Source: Bradyrhizobium lablabi (GTDB lineage: Bacteria > Pseudomonadota > Alphaproteobacteria > Rhizobiales > Xanthobacteraceae). Taken from it: DNA of 64,000 bases. The notes beneath the pieces are model-generated. The model was not told the DNA's origin and made no database searches. It worked only from the letters and a program-made list of their open reading frames with translations. The stretch is taken from the NCBI RefSeq assembly GCF_018131005.1, contig NZ_JAFCJK010000007.1, forward strand, positions 310,001-374,000, given 5' to 3'. Each line of letters begins with the position of its first letter. Position 1 is the stretch's first letter. Positions 8,996 to 17,496 of the stretch are shown in pieces. The translations under genes and the position numbers were made by a program.

Positions 8996-9580
8996 TTAAC
9001 CTCCAAAGACCGGTACGCCGATCACGACCGGATGAAATGCGAATCCCAGCGCCAGATAGGCGACGACGCCGACGGCGATGGCGATAAGGTCATTGCTCGG
9101 CCCGCCGACCGGGATCGGCGGCCCGCCGGCATCCGCGCGGTGCTTCAGCGTGATGCGGTCGAACACCGCCCAGCCGAGAAACGAACCGAACAGGATGATC
9201 GAGCCGAGATCGCCATTGGCGAGCAGATGCGCGGCCGCCCACAGCTTGATGCCCGAAAGCAACGGATGCTTGAGCGCCTGGTAGATGCGGCCGCGGACAT
9301 AGGACGCCACCACCATGATGACGGCGGGAAGCATCAGCGCCACCGTGATGTGCTTGAACGCGGTCGGCGGCGTCCAGACGTCGATCCAGCCGGTGGCGCG
9401 GTAATGCGCAAAGCCCCAGACGATCAACGCGAGCCCCGCGGCCGACAGCAGCGAATAGGCGATCTTGTAACCGCCGTCGCCCATCGCAGTCACCAAACGC
9501 GCCCGCAGCTCGCGCTGGGTGGTGAGGCTATGGACGCCGAAAAACAGCACCAGGCCCAGGATCATCACCAGCAGTCCCAC
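8996..9580 (-). CDS. NnrU family membrane protein
   Basis: A 194-aa polytopic membrane protein beginning MGLLVMILGLVLFFGVHSL, with about five to six hydrophobic segments and a conserved H (FFGVHS, TAFKHITVALMLPA). These features match the NnrU family, first linked to nitric oxide and denitrification genes and related to isoprenylcysteine methyltransferase-like membrane enzymes. Its stop lies one base from the panB start, so the two are almost certainly cotranscribed. There is no denitrification gene nearby, so a direct role in NO metabolism is not supported here. Confidence 0.85.
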   Translation of the reverse strand: MGLLVMILGLVLFFGVHSLTTQRELRARLVTAMGDGGYKIAYSLLSAAGLALIVWGFAHYRATGWIDVWTPPTAFKHITVALMLPAVIMVVASYVRGRIYQALKHPLLSGIKLWAAAHLLANGDLGSIILFGSFLGWAVFDRITLKHRADAGGPPIPVGGPSNDLIAIAVGVVAYLALGFAFHPVVIGVPVFGG

Positions 9581-9647
9581 GACGTTCTCCCTGCCGTGCT
9601 CCGTTTATGGCCTCGCCTATCATTTTCGGGCGGCGGAGCGCAATCCG

Positions 9648-10247
9648 TCAGGGCTTTTGCGCCTGCTTGGGAAGCTCGCGATTGTCGACATAGCGGATCG
9701 CGATCGGGCGGCCTGCCAGCGCGCCGCCGAGGCCATTGGTGAATTTCAGCGGCAAACAGGCGTCGAGCGAGGCATTGATGGCGTTGAGATAGGTCGCGCG
9801 CGTGTCGGAGGGGACGCCCGACGTGGCAAAAGTCATCCGCGGCGCGCCGATCATGTCGCCTGACCGCTTGAAGCTGAACCGCACCGACATCTGCATGCCC
9901 TCGCGTGCGTTGTCGGCCGGCGGCGGCGACCAGCAGGCGCGCAGCGCAGCGAAGAGATCGCCGATGGTATTGAGATCATGATCCGGTTTCCGGTACTTTG
10001 CCGCCTGGTCCTGCGGCGGCACGGTCAGGATCGTGAGCTGAAGGTTTTCCCCGTAGGGGTAGTCCATTTCGGGAAGGCATGGCCAGGGCCCGAAGACGCT
10101 GCAAACGGACGGAGCGCACGGCTCGCTGTCGAACACGCTACACGGGGTGTGCGCGAACGGTACCGGATTAACCTGATTCATCTGCGCTTCGGCCGCGGCC
10201 GAAAGGCCGATCGCAGCAATCAGACAGAGCACGATGCGTAGGAACAT
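9648..10247 (-). CDS. Hypothetical exported protein
   Basis: A 199-aa protein with a signal peptide (MFLRIVLCLIAAIGLSAAAEAQ). The mature part carries a Cys/Pro-rich stretch (PCSVFDSEPCAPSVCSVFGPWPC) that suggests disulfides. A C-terminal region (MQMSVRFSFKRSGDMIGAPR, then a Cys-Leu-Pro-Leu-Lys-Phe segment) resembles the TonB C-terminal-like fold seen in exported proteins that carry a Gly-rich beta strand. It is the first gene of the leftward NnrU-panB-ligase run, separated from it by 67 bp. Function is unknown. Confidence 0.75.
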   Translation of the reverse strand: MFLRIVLCLIAAIGLSAAAEAQMNQVNPVPFAHTPCSVFDSEPCAPSVCSVFGPWPCLPEMDYPYGENLQLTILTVPPQDQAAKYRKPDHDLNTIGDLFAALRACWSPPPADNAREGMQMSVRFSFKRSGDMIGAPRMTFATSGVPSDTRATYLNAINASLDACLPLKFTNGLGGALAGRPIAIRYVDNRELPKQAQKP

Positions 10248-10341
10248 GCGCGAGCCCTCGATGGGACCCCTCTTAAATGAGCCGTGCCCCCGACCGGTTC
10301 AAGCGGTTCCGCGTTCACGTCCCCGCGTTCCGCGACGGGCG

Positions 10342-11961
10342 CTACGCCCGTTTCTTGACGTCCTTGACGTTGGAGAAGGTAATGCCCTCGGCGCGCTCGC
10401 GCGTATAGCCGAGATAGAACTCGTTCTTCGCCATGAACACGGGATCGCCGTCGACGTCGTCCGCGATGCCGGAAGTGTTCGCGGCGACGAACGCGTCGAG
10501 CTTCTTGCGGTCGTCGGAGGACACCCAGCGCGCGAGCTGGAATTCGGACACTTCGAACTCGACCGGCAGCGAGTATTCCGCGTCGAGCCGTGCCTTCAGC
10601 ACGTCGAGTTGCAGCGGACCAACCACGCCGACCAGGGCCGGCGCGCCGTCGCGCGGTCGGAACACCTGCACGACGCCCTCCTCCGACATCTGCTGCAGGG
10701 CCTCTTTCAGCTTCTTTGCCTTCATCGCATCGGTCAGGCGCACGCGGCGGACAATTTCGGGAGCGAAACTCGGCACGCCGACGAAGGTGAGGTCCTCGCC
10801 TTCGGTCAGGGTGTCGCCGATCCGCAGCGTGCCGTGATTGGGAATGCCGACCACGTCGCCGGCAAAGGCCTCGTCCGCCACCGAGCGATCCTGCGCGAAG
10901 AAGAACTGCGGGCTCGACAGGCTCATGTTCTTGCCGGTGCGCACGAGCTTCGCCTTCATGCCGCGGCTGAGCTTGCCCGAGCACAGCCGCGCGAAGGCGA
11001 TGCGGTCGCGGTGGTTCGGATCCATGTTGGCCTGGATCTTGAACACAAAGGCGCTCATGCGCGGCTCGGCCGCCTCGACCTTGCGCAGGTCGGAATCCTG
11101 CGCGCGCGGCGCGGGCGCGAACTTGCCGAGGCCCTCGAGCAGGTCGCCGACGCCGAAATTGCGCAGCGCGCTGCCAAAATAAACCGGCGTCAGATGCCCC
11201 TCGCGGAACGCTTCAAGCTCGAACGGCTTGCAGGCGTCCGAGACCAGCTCGAGTTCGTCCTTGACCCCGGCGACGTCGAGATTGGGATTGCGGGCGCCAA
11301 GATCGGCGATGTCGATCTGCTCGGCCTGCCCGGTCTTGGCGCCACCGCCTTCGAGCAGGCGCACGCCGCCATTGGCGACGTCGTAGGTGCCGAGAAAGTC
11401 GCGGCCGCGCCCGACCGGCCACGTCATCGGCGTGGTGTCGAGCGCCAGCGTCTTCTCGATCTCATCCAGGAGTTCGAAGGTGTCGCGGCTCTCGCGATCC
11501 ATCTTGTTGATGAAGGTGATGATCGGAATGTCGCGGAGACGGCACACCTCGAACAGTTTGCGCGTGCGGGCCTCGATGCCCTTGGCGGCGTCGATCACCA
11601 TCACGGCGGAGTCGACCGCGGTCAGCGTTCGGTAGGTATCTTCCGAAAAGTCCTCGTGACCCGGCGTATCCAGAAGATTGAACACGAGGTTGTTGAACTC
11701 GAAGGTCATCACCGAGGTGACGACCGAAATGCCGCGCTCGCGCTCGATCTTCATCCAGTCCGAACGCGTGTTGCGCCGCTCACCCTTGGCCTTGACCTGG
11801 CCGGCGAGATTGATCGCGCCGCCGAACAGCAGGAGTTTCTCGGTCAGCGTGGTCTTGCCGGCATCCGGATGCGAGATGATCGCGAATGTGCGCCGTCGCG
11901 CCACTTCCTCTGAAAGCGGCGAGTGGGACGACGATTTGGTTGCAATTGACAGGTCGGACAT
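10342..11961 (-). CDS. prfC: Peptide chain release factor 3
   Basis: A 539-aa translational GTPase that recycles RF1/RF2 from terminated ribosomes. G motifs: G1 AIISHPDAGKTTLTEK near residue 30, switch and G2 region with RGISV, DTPGHEDF, and NKMDRE. Domain II and the RF3 C-terminal domain follow. Start: the ATG at 11961 gives MSDLSIATKSS, a normal lead-in to the G domain. An upstream in-frame start at 12000 would overlap the divergent gdx leader and is less likely. Confidence 0.96.
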   Translation of the reverse strand: MSDLSIATKSSSHSPLSEEVARRRTFAIISHPDAGKTTLTEKLLLFGGAINLAGQVKAKGERRNTRSDWMKIERERGISVVTSVMTFEFNNLVFNLLDTPGHEDFSEDTYRTLTAVDSAVMVIDAAKGIEARTRKLFEVCRLRDIPIITFINKMDRESRDTFELLDEIEKTLALDTTPMTWPVGRGRDFLGTYDVANGGVRLLEGGGAKTGQAEQIDIADLGARNPNLDVAGVKDELELVSDACKPFELEAFREGHLTPVYFGSALRNFGVGDLLEGLGKFAPAPRAQDSDLRKVEAAEPRMSAFVFKIQANMDPNHRDRIAFARLCSGKLSRGMKAKLVRTGKNMSLSSPQFFFAQDRSVADEAFAGDVVGIPNHGTLRIGDTLTEGEDLTFVGVPSFAPEIVRRVRLTDAMKAKKLKEALQQMSEEGVVQVFRPRDGAPALVGVVGPLQLDVLKARLDAEYSLPVEFEVSEFQLARWVSSDDRKKLDAFVAANTSGIADDVDGDPVFMAKNEFYLGYTRERAEGITFSNVKDVKKRA

Positions 11962-12048
11962 GGCGGTGTGCCGTTTGGCAGGGAAAACGGGCGCAATCAA
12001 GGGCGATTTGTCGCTTTGCGCGTCGGCAAGGCAATGCCCATATGCCCT

Positions 12049-12113
12049 GTGGGAAGGACGACCTTCTCACCACGACACCACCAGCGGGGACGACCCTGCC
12101 TTTTCTGGAGGGT
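12049..12113 (+). ncRNA. Guanidine-II (mini-ykkC) riboswitch
   Basis: Two consecutive hairpins each carry an ACGA tetraloop, the hallmark of this class. P1 is GTGGGAAGG / CCTTCTCAC (12049-12057 with 12062-12070, nine pairs including one G-U) around loop 12058-12061. P2 is GCGGGG / CCCTGC (12084-12089 with 12094-12099) around loop 12090-12093. The 3' arm of P2 (GACCCT, 12092-12097) can instead pair with AGGGTT at 12109-12114, which overlaps the GGAGG Shine-Dalgarno site of the next gene. Ligand-stabilised P2 would therefore free the ribosome site. The class regulates guanidinium exporters, and the next gene is one. Found by eye, without a covariance search. Confidence 0.9.
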
Positions 12114-12118
12114 TCGCT

Positions 12119-12433
12119 ATGGCGTGGGCCATTCTGTTTACCGCCGGCCTGCTCGAGATCGGCTGGGCCATCGGGCTCAAATACACCGACGGCTTCTCGC
12201 GCATCGTGCCATCGGTACTTACGCTCGCGGCGATGGCCGGAAGCGTCATCCTGCTCGGCGTCGCGCTCAAGTCATTGCCGATTGGAACCGCCTATGCGGT
12301 CTGGACCGGGATCGGCGCGGTCGGCACCGCGGCCCTCGGCATCATCCTGTTCGGCGAACCGGCGACCGCCCTGAGGCTGGCCAGCATCGGACTCATTGTC
12401 ACCGGCATCGTCGGGCTGAAGCTCGTCGCCTGA
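12119..12433 (+). CDS. gdx: SMR-family guanidinium exporter Gdx (SugE)
   Basis: A 104-aa, four-helix small multidrug resistance protein. It has the conserved membrane glutamate in LLEIGWAIGLKYTDGFSR (Glu13), the GTAYAVWTGIGAVG loop and a LRLASIGLIVTGIVGLKL C-terminal helix. This sequence pattern is that of the Gdx subtype (E. coli SugE), which exports guanidinium in exchange for protons, rather than the broad quaternary ammonium subtype. Start: ATG 12119 with GGAGGG six bases upstream. A guanidine-II riboswitch sits in the leader. It converges on the pit gene with a single base between the stop codons. Confidence 0.95.
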   Translation: MAWAILFTAGLLEIGWAIGLKYTDGFSRIVPSVLTLAAMAGSVILLGVALKSLPIGTAYAVWTGIGAVGTAALGIILFGEPATALRLASIGLIVTGIVGLKLVA

Positions 12434-12434
12434 T

Positions 12435-13439
12435 TCACCGCAGAACCAGCACCGCCCAATAGGTCGCTGCTGCGACCGCGGCGGAAGCCGGAACTGTAAT
12501 CACCCAGGCGTAGACGATCGAGCTTGCCACGTTCCAGCGTACCGCCGAGAGCCGCCGCGCTGCGCCGACGCCGACGATCGCGCCGGTGATGGTGTGCGTT
12601 GTCGACACCGGGATCCCGAGATAGGTCGCCATGAACAGGGTCGCGGCACCGCCGGTCTCGGCACAGAACCCCTGCATCGGCGTCAGCTTCGTGATCCGCA
12701 GGCCCATGGTGCGCACGATCCGCCAGCCGCCCATCAGCGTGCCCAGCGCCATCGCGGTCTGGCAGGCCAGCACCACCCAGAACGGGATTTCGAACTCTTC
12801 GCCGATATGGCCCTGCGAGTAGAGCAGCACGGCGATGATGCCCATGGTCTTCTGCGCATCGTTGCCGCCGTGGCCAAGCGAATAGAGCGAGGCCGAGGCG
12901 AACTGCAGGATGCGGAAGGCCCGATCCACCACAAACGGCGTCGAGCGCACCGACAGCCAGGACACGATCGCAACCAGCACCAGCGCGAGCAGGAAGCCGA
13001 CCAGCGGGGACAGCACGATCGCGAGCAGCGTCTTCGACAGCCCGCTCCACACCGCGGCCGAAATCCCCGCCTTCGCCACGCCGGCGCCGACCAGGCCGCC
13101 GATCAGCGCATGCGAGCTCGATGAGGGGATGCCGAGCGCCCAGGTGACCACGTTCCAGACGATCGCCCCGACCAGCGCGGCGAAGATCACGGTCGCATCG
13201 ACCACGCTCGGATCGATGATGCCGGTGCCGATGGTGTTGGCGACGTGAAGGCCGAACACCAGGAACGCGACGAAGTTGAAAAATGCCGCCCAGAACACCG
13301 CGTATTGCGGCCGCAACACGCGGGTCGAGACGATGGTCGCGATCGAGTTCGCGGCGTCATGCAGGCCGTTCAGGAAGTCGAACAGCAGCGCGACCGCGAT
13401 CAGAATGACCAGTACGGGAAAACCGAGCGCGGCGTCCAC
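12435..13439 (-). CDS. pit: Low-affinity inorganic phosphate transporter (PiT)
   Basis: A 334-aa integral membrane Pi symporter with about ten hydrophobic segments. The PiT signatures are present: LFDFLNGLHDAANSIATIV near the N-terminus and the inverted-repeat copy SLGHGGNDAQKTMGII near residue 195, plus GVAKAGISA and STTHTITGAIVGVGA. I prefer the GTG at 13439, which starts just before the first helix. Upstream codons exist but would add a Cys-rich soluble leader that overlaps a repeat. It follows a DUF47 gene on the same strand, the usual accessory partner of Pit. Confidence 0.93.
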   Translation of the reverse strand: MDAALGFPVLVILIAVALLFDFLNGLHDAANSIATIVSTRVLRPQYAVFWAAFFNFVAFLVFGLHVANTIGTGIIDPSVVDATVIFAALVGAIVWNVVTWALGIPSSSSHALIGGLVGAGVAKAGISAAVWSGLSKTLLAIVLSPLVGFLLALVLVAIVSWLSVRSTPFVVDRAFRILQFASASLYSLGHGGNDAQKTMGIIAVLLYSQGHIGEEFEIPFWVVLACQTAMALGTLMGGWRIVRTMGLRITKLTPMQGFCAETGGAATLFMATYLGIPVSTTHTITGAIVGVGAARRLSAVRWNVASSIVYAWVITVPASAAVAAATYWAVLVLR

Positions 13440-13481
13440 GTGGTGCCCTATCCTACAGCAGCTGTTCGAGCAAGATATTCT

Positions 13482-13517
13482 CGGGAAACCACCGCACACT
13501 TTTCCGGATCATGCTCA
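13482..13517. repeat. Partial copy of dispersed repeat, family C
   Basis: On the minus strand this reads GCATGATCCGGAAAAGTGTG followed by CGG and GGTTT. The same core, GCATGATCCGGAAAAGTGTG, begins the element at 23817-23896. It lies between the DUF47 stop codon and the pit start, just upstream of the GTG chosen for pit, so it may be part of the leader between the two genes. Confidence 0.6.
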
Positions 13518-14159
13518 GACCTGCTCGATCACGATCGAATTGATCTCGTTGGCGACGTCGTCGAAGCGGTCGGCCACCTTCTCGAGATGGTCGTAGATCT
13601 CCGCGCCGACGATGAAGTCCATGGTGTTGGCGTGACGATGTTTGAGGAACAGCTCCTTCAGCCCGATGTCATGGAGGTCGTCGACGCGGCCCTCAAGTTT
13701 AGTCAACTCCTCGGTGATCAGAGTCAGCATAGAGACGTTCTGGCCGATCGATTGCAGCAGCGGTAGAGCGCGGACGACCAGGTTGGCGCATTCGACGATC
13801 AAAGCTCCCATCTCCCGCATCGGCGGCTCGAACGCGCGCACTTCGAACAGCACGACCGCCTTGGCCGTCTGCTGCATCTGGTCGACGGCATCGTCCATCG
13901 ACGTGATCAGGTTCTTGATGTCGCCGCGGTCGAACGGGGTGATGAAGGTGCGGCGAACCGCGGTCAGAACCTCGCGGGTGATATTGTCGGCGTCGTTCTC
14001 GAACTGGTTGACGCGCTGGCAATAGACCGGCGTCTCGTCGCCGCCCTTCAGCATGTCCTGGAGCGCGATCGCGCAGCTCACCGAGGTCCTGGCGTGCCGG
14101 GCGAACAGGTCGAAGAACCGTTCCTCTTTGGGCAAAAAGGCGCGAAACCAGCGCAGCAT
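13515..14159 (-). CDS. DUF47 (PhoU-like) Pit accessory protein
   Basis: A 214-aa, all-helical cytosolic protein beginning MLRWFRAFLPKEERFFDLF. It has the DUF47 pattern of paired helical bundles with acidic metal-binding positions (FENDADNITREV near residue 55, then a helix with ITSMDDAVDQMQQ and a final KVADRFDDVANEIN). The family forms phosphate transport accessory proteins and is equivalent to OrfA of the rhizobial orfA-pit operon. It is the upstream gene of the pit pair, and a PHO-box-like site lies 38-55 bases before its start. Confidence 0.92.
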   Translation of the reverse strand: MLRWFRAFLPKEERFFDLFARHARTSVSCAIALQDMLKGGDETPVYCQRVNQFENDADNITREVLTAVRRTFITPFDRGDIKNLITSMDDAVDQMQQTAKAVVLFEVRAFEPPMREMGALIVECANLVVRALPLLQSIGQNVSMLTLITEELTKLEGRVDDLHDIGLKELFLKHRHANTMDFIVGAEIYDHLEKVADRFDDVANEINSIVIEQV

Positions 14160-14196
14160 AGGTCAGTTCCATCGTTCGGGAGGGGCATGGGGCGAC

Positions 14197-14214
14197 CCGT
14201 CACAAAACTGTCAT
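14197..14214. promoter_or_regulatory. PHO-box-like site upstream of DUF47-pit
   Basis: Direct repeats CCGTCAC and CTGTCAT are separated by AAAA, matching 12 of 14 positions of the PhoB consensus CTGTCAT-N4-CTGTCAT. The site lies in the 152-bp gap between livM and the phosphate transport pair, 38-55 bases upstream of the DUF47 start. In Sinorhizobium the equivalent orfA-pit operon is repressed by PhoB during phosphate limitation, so a similar role is plausible here. Confidence 0.6.
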
Positions 14215-14311
14215 AGAACATTTCGCGGAGAAGCATCCGGCGTTGGCTGCCCAAACGGGCGGTCATCCACCGCTTTGTCAGCCCTAAAATGCCCCGATGC
14301 CGCCCCCTGCT

Positions 14312-15280
14312 CTACAGCGACCGCCGCAGGAAATGAGCGATTTCTCCGATCAGGCCACGGCGGAAGGTCAGCACGCAGGCCACGAAGATCACGCCCTGGA
14401 TGACCGTCACCCACTGGCCGTAGCTGGCGAGATATTGCTGCATGGCAATGATCACGAACGCGCCGACCACGGGCCCGAAGATGGTGCCGAGGCCGCCGAC
14501 CAGCGTCATCAGCACGATTTCGCCGGACATCGTCCAATGCACGTCGGTGAGCGAGGCGTTCTGCGCGACGAACACCTTCAGCGAACCGGCGAAGCCCGCG
14601 AGGGTGCCCGAGATGATGAAGGCAAGCAGCTTGTACTGATCGGTCTTATAGCCGAGCGAGATCGCCCGCTGCTCGTTCTCGCGGATCGACTTGAGCACCT
14701 CGCCGAACGGCGAATTGATGGTGCGATAGATCACGAGGAAGCCACCAAGGAAGCCGGCGAGCACGACGTAGTAGAGCACCGTCGGCTTCGAGAGGTCGAG
14801 GAAACCGAACAGATGGCCCTGCGGAATGCCCTGAATGCCGTCCTCGCCGTGGGTAAAAGGCGCCTGCAGGTAGATGAAGTAGAGCAATTGCGACAGCGCC
14901 AGCGTGATCATCGAGAAATAGATGCCCTGGCGGCGGATCGAGATGTACCCCGTGACGAGGCCGAGCAAGGTCGCCGCCGCGGTGCCGATCACGATGCCGA
15001 GTTCGGGCGGCAGTGCCCAGACCTTGAGCGCATGCGCCGTCACGTAGCCGGCGGTGCCGAGGAACATGGCATGGCCGAACGACAGCAGGCCGCCATAGCC
15101 GATCAGAAGGTTGAAGGCGCAAGCGAGCAGCGCAAAGCACAGCGCCTGCATGACGAAGAAAGGATAGATCCCGGTAAACGGCACGAGCGCCAGCAGCAAA
15201 GCCATGGCGGCGAACACGATCATCTCGTCGCGCATCGCGCGCGGGGTCACCGGAAGCGTATCGTCGGTCAATGCTGACAT
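14312..15280 (-). CDS. livM: Branched-chain amino acid-type ABC transporter permease LivM
   Basis: A 322-aa inner-membrane permease with about eight to nine helices, beginning MSALTDDTLPVTPRAMRDE before the first hydrophobic segment. The LivM family pattern is clear: the segment GYGGLLSFGHAMFLGTAGY near residues 63-81, the coupling region with SPFGEVLKSIRENEQRA near 201-218, and a final VGGLGTIFGPVVGA. It pairs with LivH to form the transmembrane channel. The gap from the LivH stop to this start is one base, so the two are translationally linked. It is the last gene of the leftward operon. Confidence 0.95.
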   Translation of the reverse strand: MSALTDDTLPVTPRAMRDEMIVFAAMALLLALVPFTGIYPFFVMQALCFALLACAFNLLIGYGGLLSFGHAMFLGTAGYVTAHALKVWALPPELGIVIGTAAATLLGLVTGYISIRRQGIYFSMITLALSQLLYFIYLQAPFTHGEDGIQGIPQGHLFGFLDLSKPTVLYYVVLAGFLGGFLVIYRTINSPFGEVLKSIRENEQRAISLGYKTDQYKLLAFIISGTLAGFAGSLKVFVAQNASLTDVHWTMSGEIVLMTLVGGLGTIFGPVVGAFVIIAMQQYLASYGQWVTVIQGVIFVACVLTFRRGLIGEIAHFLRRSL

Positions 15281-15281
15281 A

Positions 15282-16169
15282 TCAGGCCGCCCGTCCCGTC
15301 AGTCCCGTCGGTTTCACCAGCAGCACCAGCACCATCAGGACAAACACCACGGTGTTGGAGGCTTCGGGATAAAAATACTTGGTCAGTCCCTCGATCACGC
15401 CGAGCGCGAAGCCGGTGATGATCGATCCCATGATCGAGCCCATGCCCCCGATCACGACCACCGCGAACACGACGATGATCAGATCGGCGCCCATCAGCGG
15501 GCGGACCTGGTTGATCGGCGCCGACAGCACGCCCGCGAGCGCGGCAAGGCCGACGCCGAGGCCGTAGGTGAGCGTGATCATGCGCGGCACGTTGATGCCG
15601 AAGGCGCGCACCAGCGTCGGGTTCTCGGTGGCGGCGCGCAGGTAGGCGCCGAGCTGCGTCTTCTCGATCAGGAACCAGGTAGCGAAGCATACGACGAGGG
15701 AGAAGATGACGACCCAGCCGCGATAGATCGGCAGAAACATGAAGCCGAGATTGATGCCGCCCTGCAGCCCGCGCCAGTCTCCGATCTGCGGGTAATCTGG
15801 AATCGCATAGGGCAGACCGGAGGAGCCGAAATAGTTCTGGAACACGCCCTGCACGATCAGCGCGATGCCGAAGGTCAGCAGCAGTCCGTAGAGATGGTCG
15901 AGCCCTGCCAGCCACTGCAGCATGGTCCGCTCGAGGATCATGCCGAAGATTCCCACCACGATCGGCGCGATGATCAACGCCCACCAGTATCCGAGGCCCC
16001 CCAGACTGAGCAGGAAATACGCCGTGAAGGCGCCCATCATGTAGAGCGCGCCATGCGCGAAATTGATGATGTTGAGCATGCCGAAGATAACGGCGAGCCC
16101 CAGACTGAGCAGCGCGTAGAACGAGCCGTTGATCAGTCCCACCAGAAGCTGTGCGTAAAGAGCCTGCAT
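15282..16169 (-). CDS. livH: Branched-chain amino acid-type ABC transporter permease LivH
   Basis: A 295-aa inner-membrane permease beginning MQALYAQLLVGLINGSFYALLS. The family segment LGLAVIFGMLNIINFAHGALYMMGA near residues 22-46 is diagnostic of LivH, as are the cytoplasmic EAA-like loop with TQLGAYLRAATENPTLVRAFGIN near 191-213 and VVVIGGMGSIMGSIITGF near 255-272. About eight helices can be drawn. It is the fourth gene of the livG-livF-binding protein-livH-livM run. Confidence 0.95.
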   Translation of the reverse strand: MQALYAQLLVGLINGSFYALLSLGLAVIFGMLNIINFAHGALYMMGAFTAYFLLSLGGLGYWWALIIAPIVVGIFGMILERTMLQWLAGLDHLYGLLLTFGIALIVQGVFQNYFGSSGLPYAIPDYPQIGDWRGLQGGINLGFMFLPIYRGWVVIFSLVVCFATWFLIEKTQLGAYLRAATENPTLVRAFGINVPRMITLTYGLGVGLAALAGVLSAPINQVRPLMGADLIIVVFAVVVIGGMGSIMGSIITGFALGVIEGLTKYFYPEASNTVVFVLMVLVLLVKPTGLTGRAA

Positions 16170-16232
16170 CGGATCAGCTTTCGATACCCGGATGAAGCCC
16201 GCCGGTCAGGCCATGACCAGCGAGCATGATCG

Positions 16233-17453
16233 TCACTTTTTCAGCAATGCGCATTTGCTCTCGGACAGCGGCGTGAACGCCTGGTCGCCCGGTACGGAGC
16301 CGACCAGCTTGTAGAAATCCCACGGGCCCTTTGACTCCGAAGGCTTCTTCACCTCGAACAGATAGGCGGTGTGGATGGTGCGGCCATTGGGCTGGATCTC
16401 GCCCTTGCCGAACAGGGCGTCGTCGGTCGGGATCGCCTTCATCTTCTCCACCACCTTGACGCCGTCATGCGGATTGCCGCCGAGCGCGTCCAGCGCCTTG
16501 AAGTAATGCAGCAAGCCTGCATAGACGCCGGCCTGCACCATGGTCGGCGGCGCGCCGTTCTTCATCCGCTCGGCGAAGCGCTTGGAGAACGCGCGGGTCT
16601 GGTCGTTCATGTCCCAGTAGAACGTCTCGGTGAAGTTCAGGCCCTGCGCAGTCTCGAGACCGATCGCCTTCACGTCGGTCAGGAAGAGCAGAAGCGCCGC
16701 CAGCTTCTGGCCGCCTTTGACGATACCGAATTCGGCGGCCTGCTTGATCGAATTGGTGGTGTCGCCGCCGGCATTGGCGAGGCCGATGATCTTGGCCTTG
16801 GACGACTGCGCCTGCAGCAGGAAGGACGAGAAGTCCGAAGTGTTGAGCGGGTGCTTGACGCCGCCGAGCACCTTGCCGCCATTGGCGGTAACGACGGCCG
16901 TGGTGTCGCGCTCGAGCGCTGCGCCGAAGGCGTAGTCCGCGGTCAGGAAGAACCAGGTATCGCCGCCGGCCTTCACCAGCGCCTGCCCCGTCGTGTGCGC
17001 GAGCATGTAGGTGTCGTAAGTCCAATGCACCGTGTTCGGTGAGCACTGCGCATTGGTCAGGTCCGATGTCGCGGCACCCGAGTTGATGTAGACGCCGTTC
17101 TTCTCCTTCACCACATTGTTGACCGCGAGCGCGACGCCGGAATTCGGCACGTCGACGATCACGTCGACCTTGTCGACGTCGAACCACTGACGGGCAATGG
17201 TGGTGCCGATGTCGGGCTTGTTCTGGTGGTCTCCGGAGACGATCTCGATCTTCCAGCCCTTGGCCTTCAGGCCCGAATCCTCGGCCGCCATCTGCGCAGC
17301 GAGGGTCGAGCCGGGGCCGCCGAGGTCGGCGTAGAGACCGGACTGATCGGACAGCGCGCCGATCTTCACCGTCTTGTCCTGCGCAGCCGCGAGGCTTGCG
17401 GAGGCGAGCGTTAGCGCGGTGCCGAGCAGTAGCGCTGAAATCTTGGTCTTCAT
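16233..17453 (-). CDS. Branched-chain amino acid-type ABC substrate-binding protein
   Basis: A 406-aa periplasmic binding protein with signal peptide MKTKISALLLGTALTLAS and cleavage after AAAQ, followed by DKTVKIGALSDQSGLYADLG. It has the Peripla_BP_6 two-lobed arrangement (NSGAATSDLTNAQCSPNTVHWTYDT; SGDHQNKPDIGTTIARQW). It lies between the ATPase and permease genes and is therefore the dedicated receptor of this transporter. It is strongly similar along its length to the orphan protein at 2313-3539, so the pair is a duplication. The exact ligand is unknown. Confidence 0.94.
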   Translation of the reverse strand: MKTKISALLLGTALTLASASLAAAQDKTVKIGALSDQSGLYADLGGPGSTLAAQMAAEDSGLKAKGWKIEIVSGDHQNKPDIGTTIARQWFDVDKVDVIVDVPNSGVALAVNNVVKEKNGVYINSGAATSDLTNAQCSPNTVHWTYDTYMLAHTTGQALVKAGGDTWFFLTADYAFGAALERDTTAVVTANGGKVLGGVKHPLNTSDFSSFLLQAQSSKAKIIGLANAGGDTTNSIKQAAEFGIVKGGQKLAALLLFLTDVKAIGLETAQGLNFTETFYWDMNDQTRAFSKRFAERMKNGAPPTMVQAGVYAGLLHYFKALDALGGNPHDGVKVVEKMKAIPTDDALFGKGEIQPNGRTIHTAYLFEVKKPSESKGPWDFYKLVGSVPGDQAFTPLSESKCALLKK

Positions 17454-17496
17454 TTTGTAATTTCCTCGTCTTCAAACTAAGTGGTTCCCGGCGATT

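Noticed and set aside
8996..9580. Denitrification gene cluster.
   Set aside because: Only the NnrU-like gene is present, next to panB; no nir, nor or nos genes are seen.
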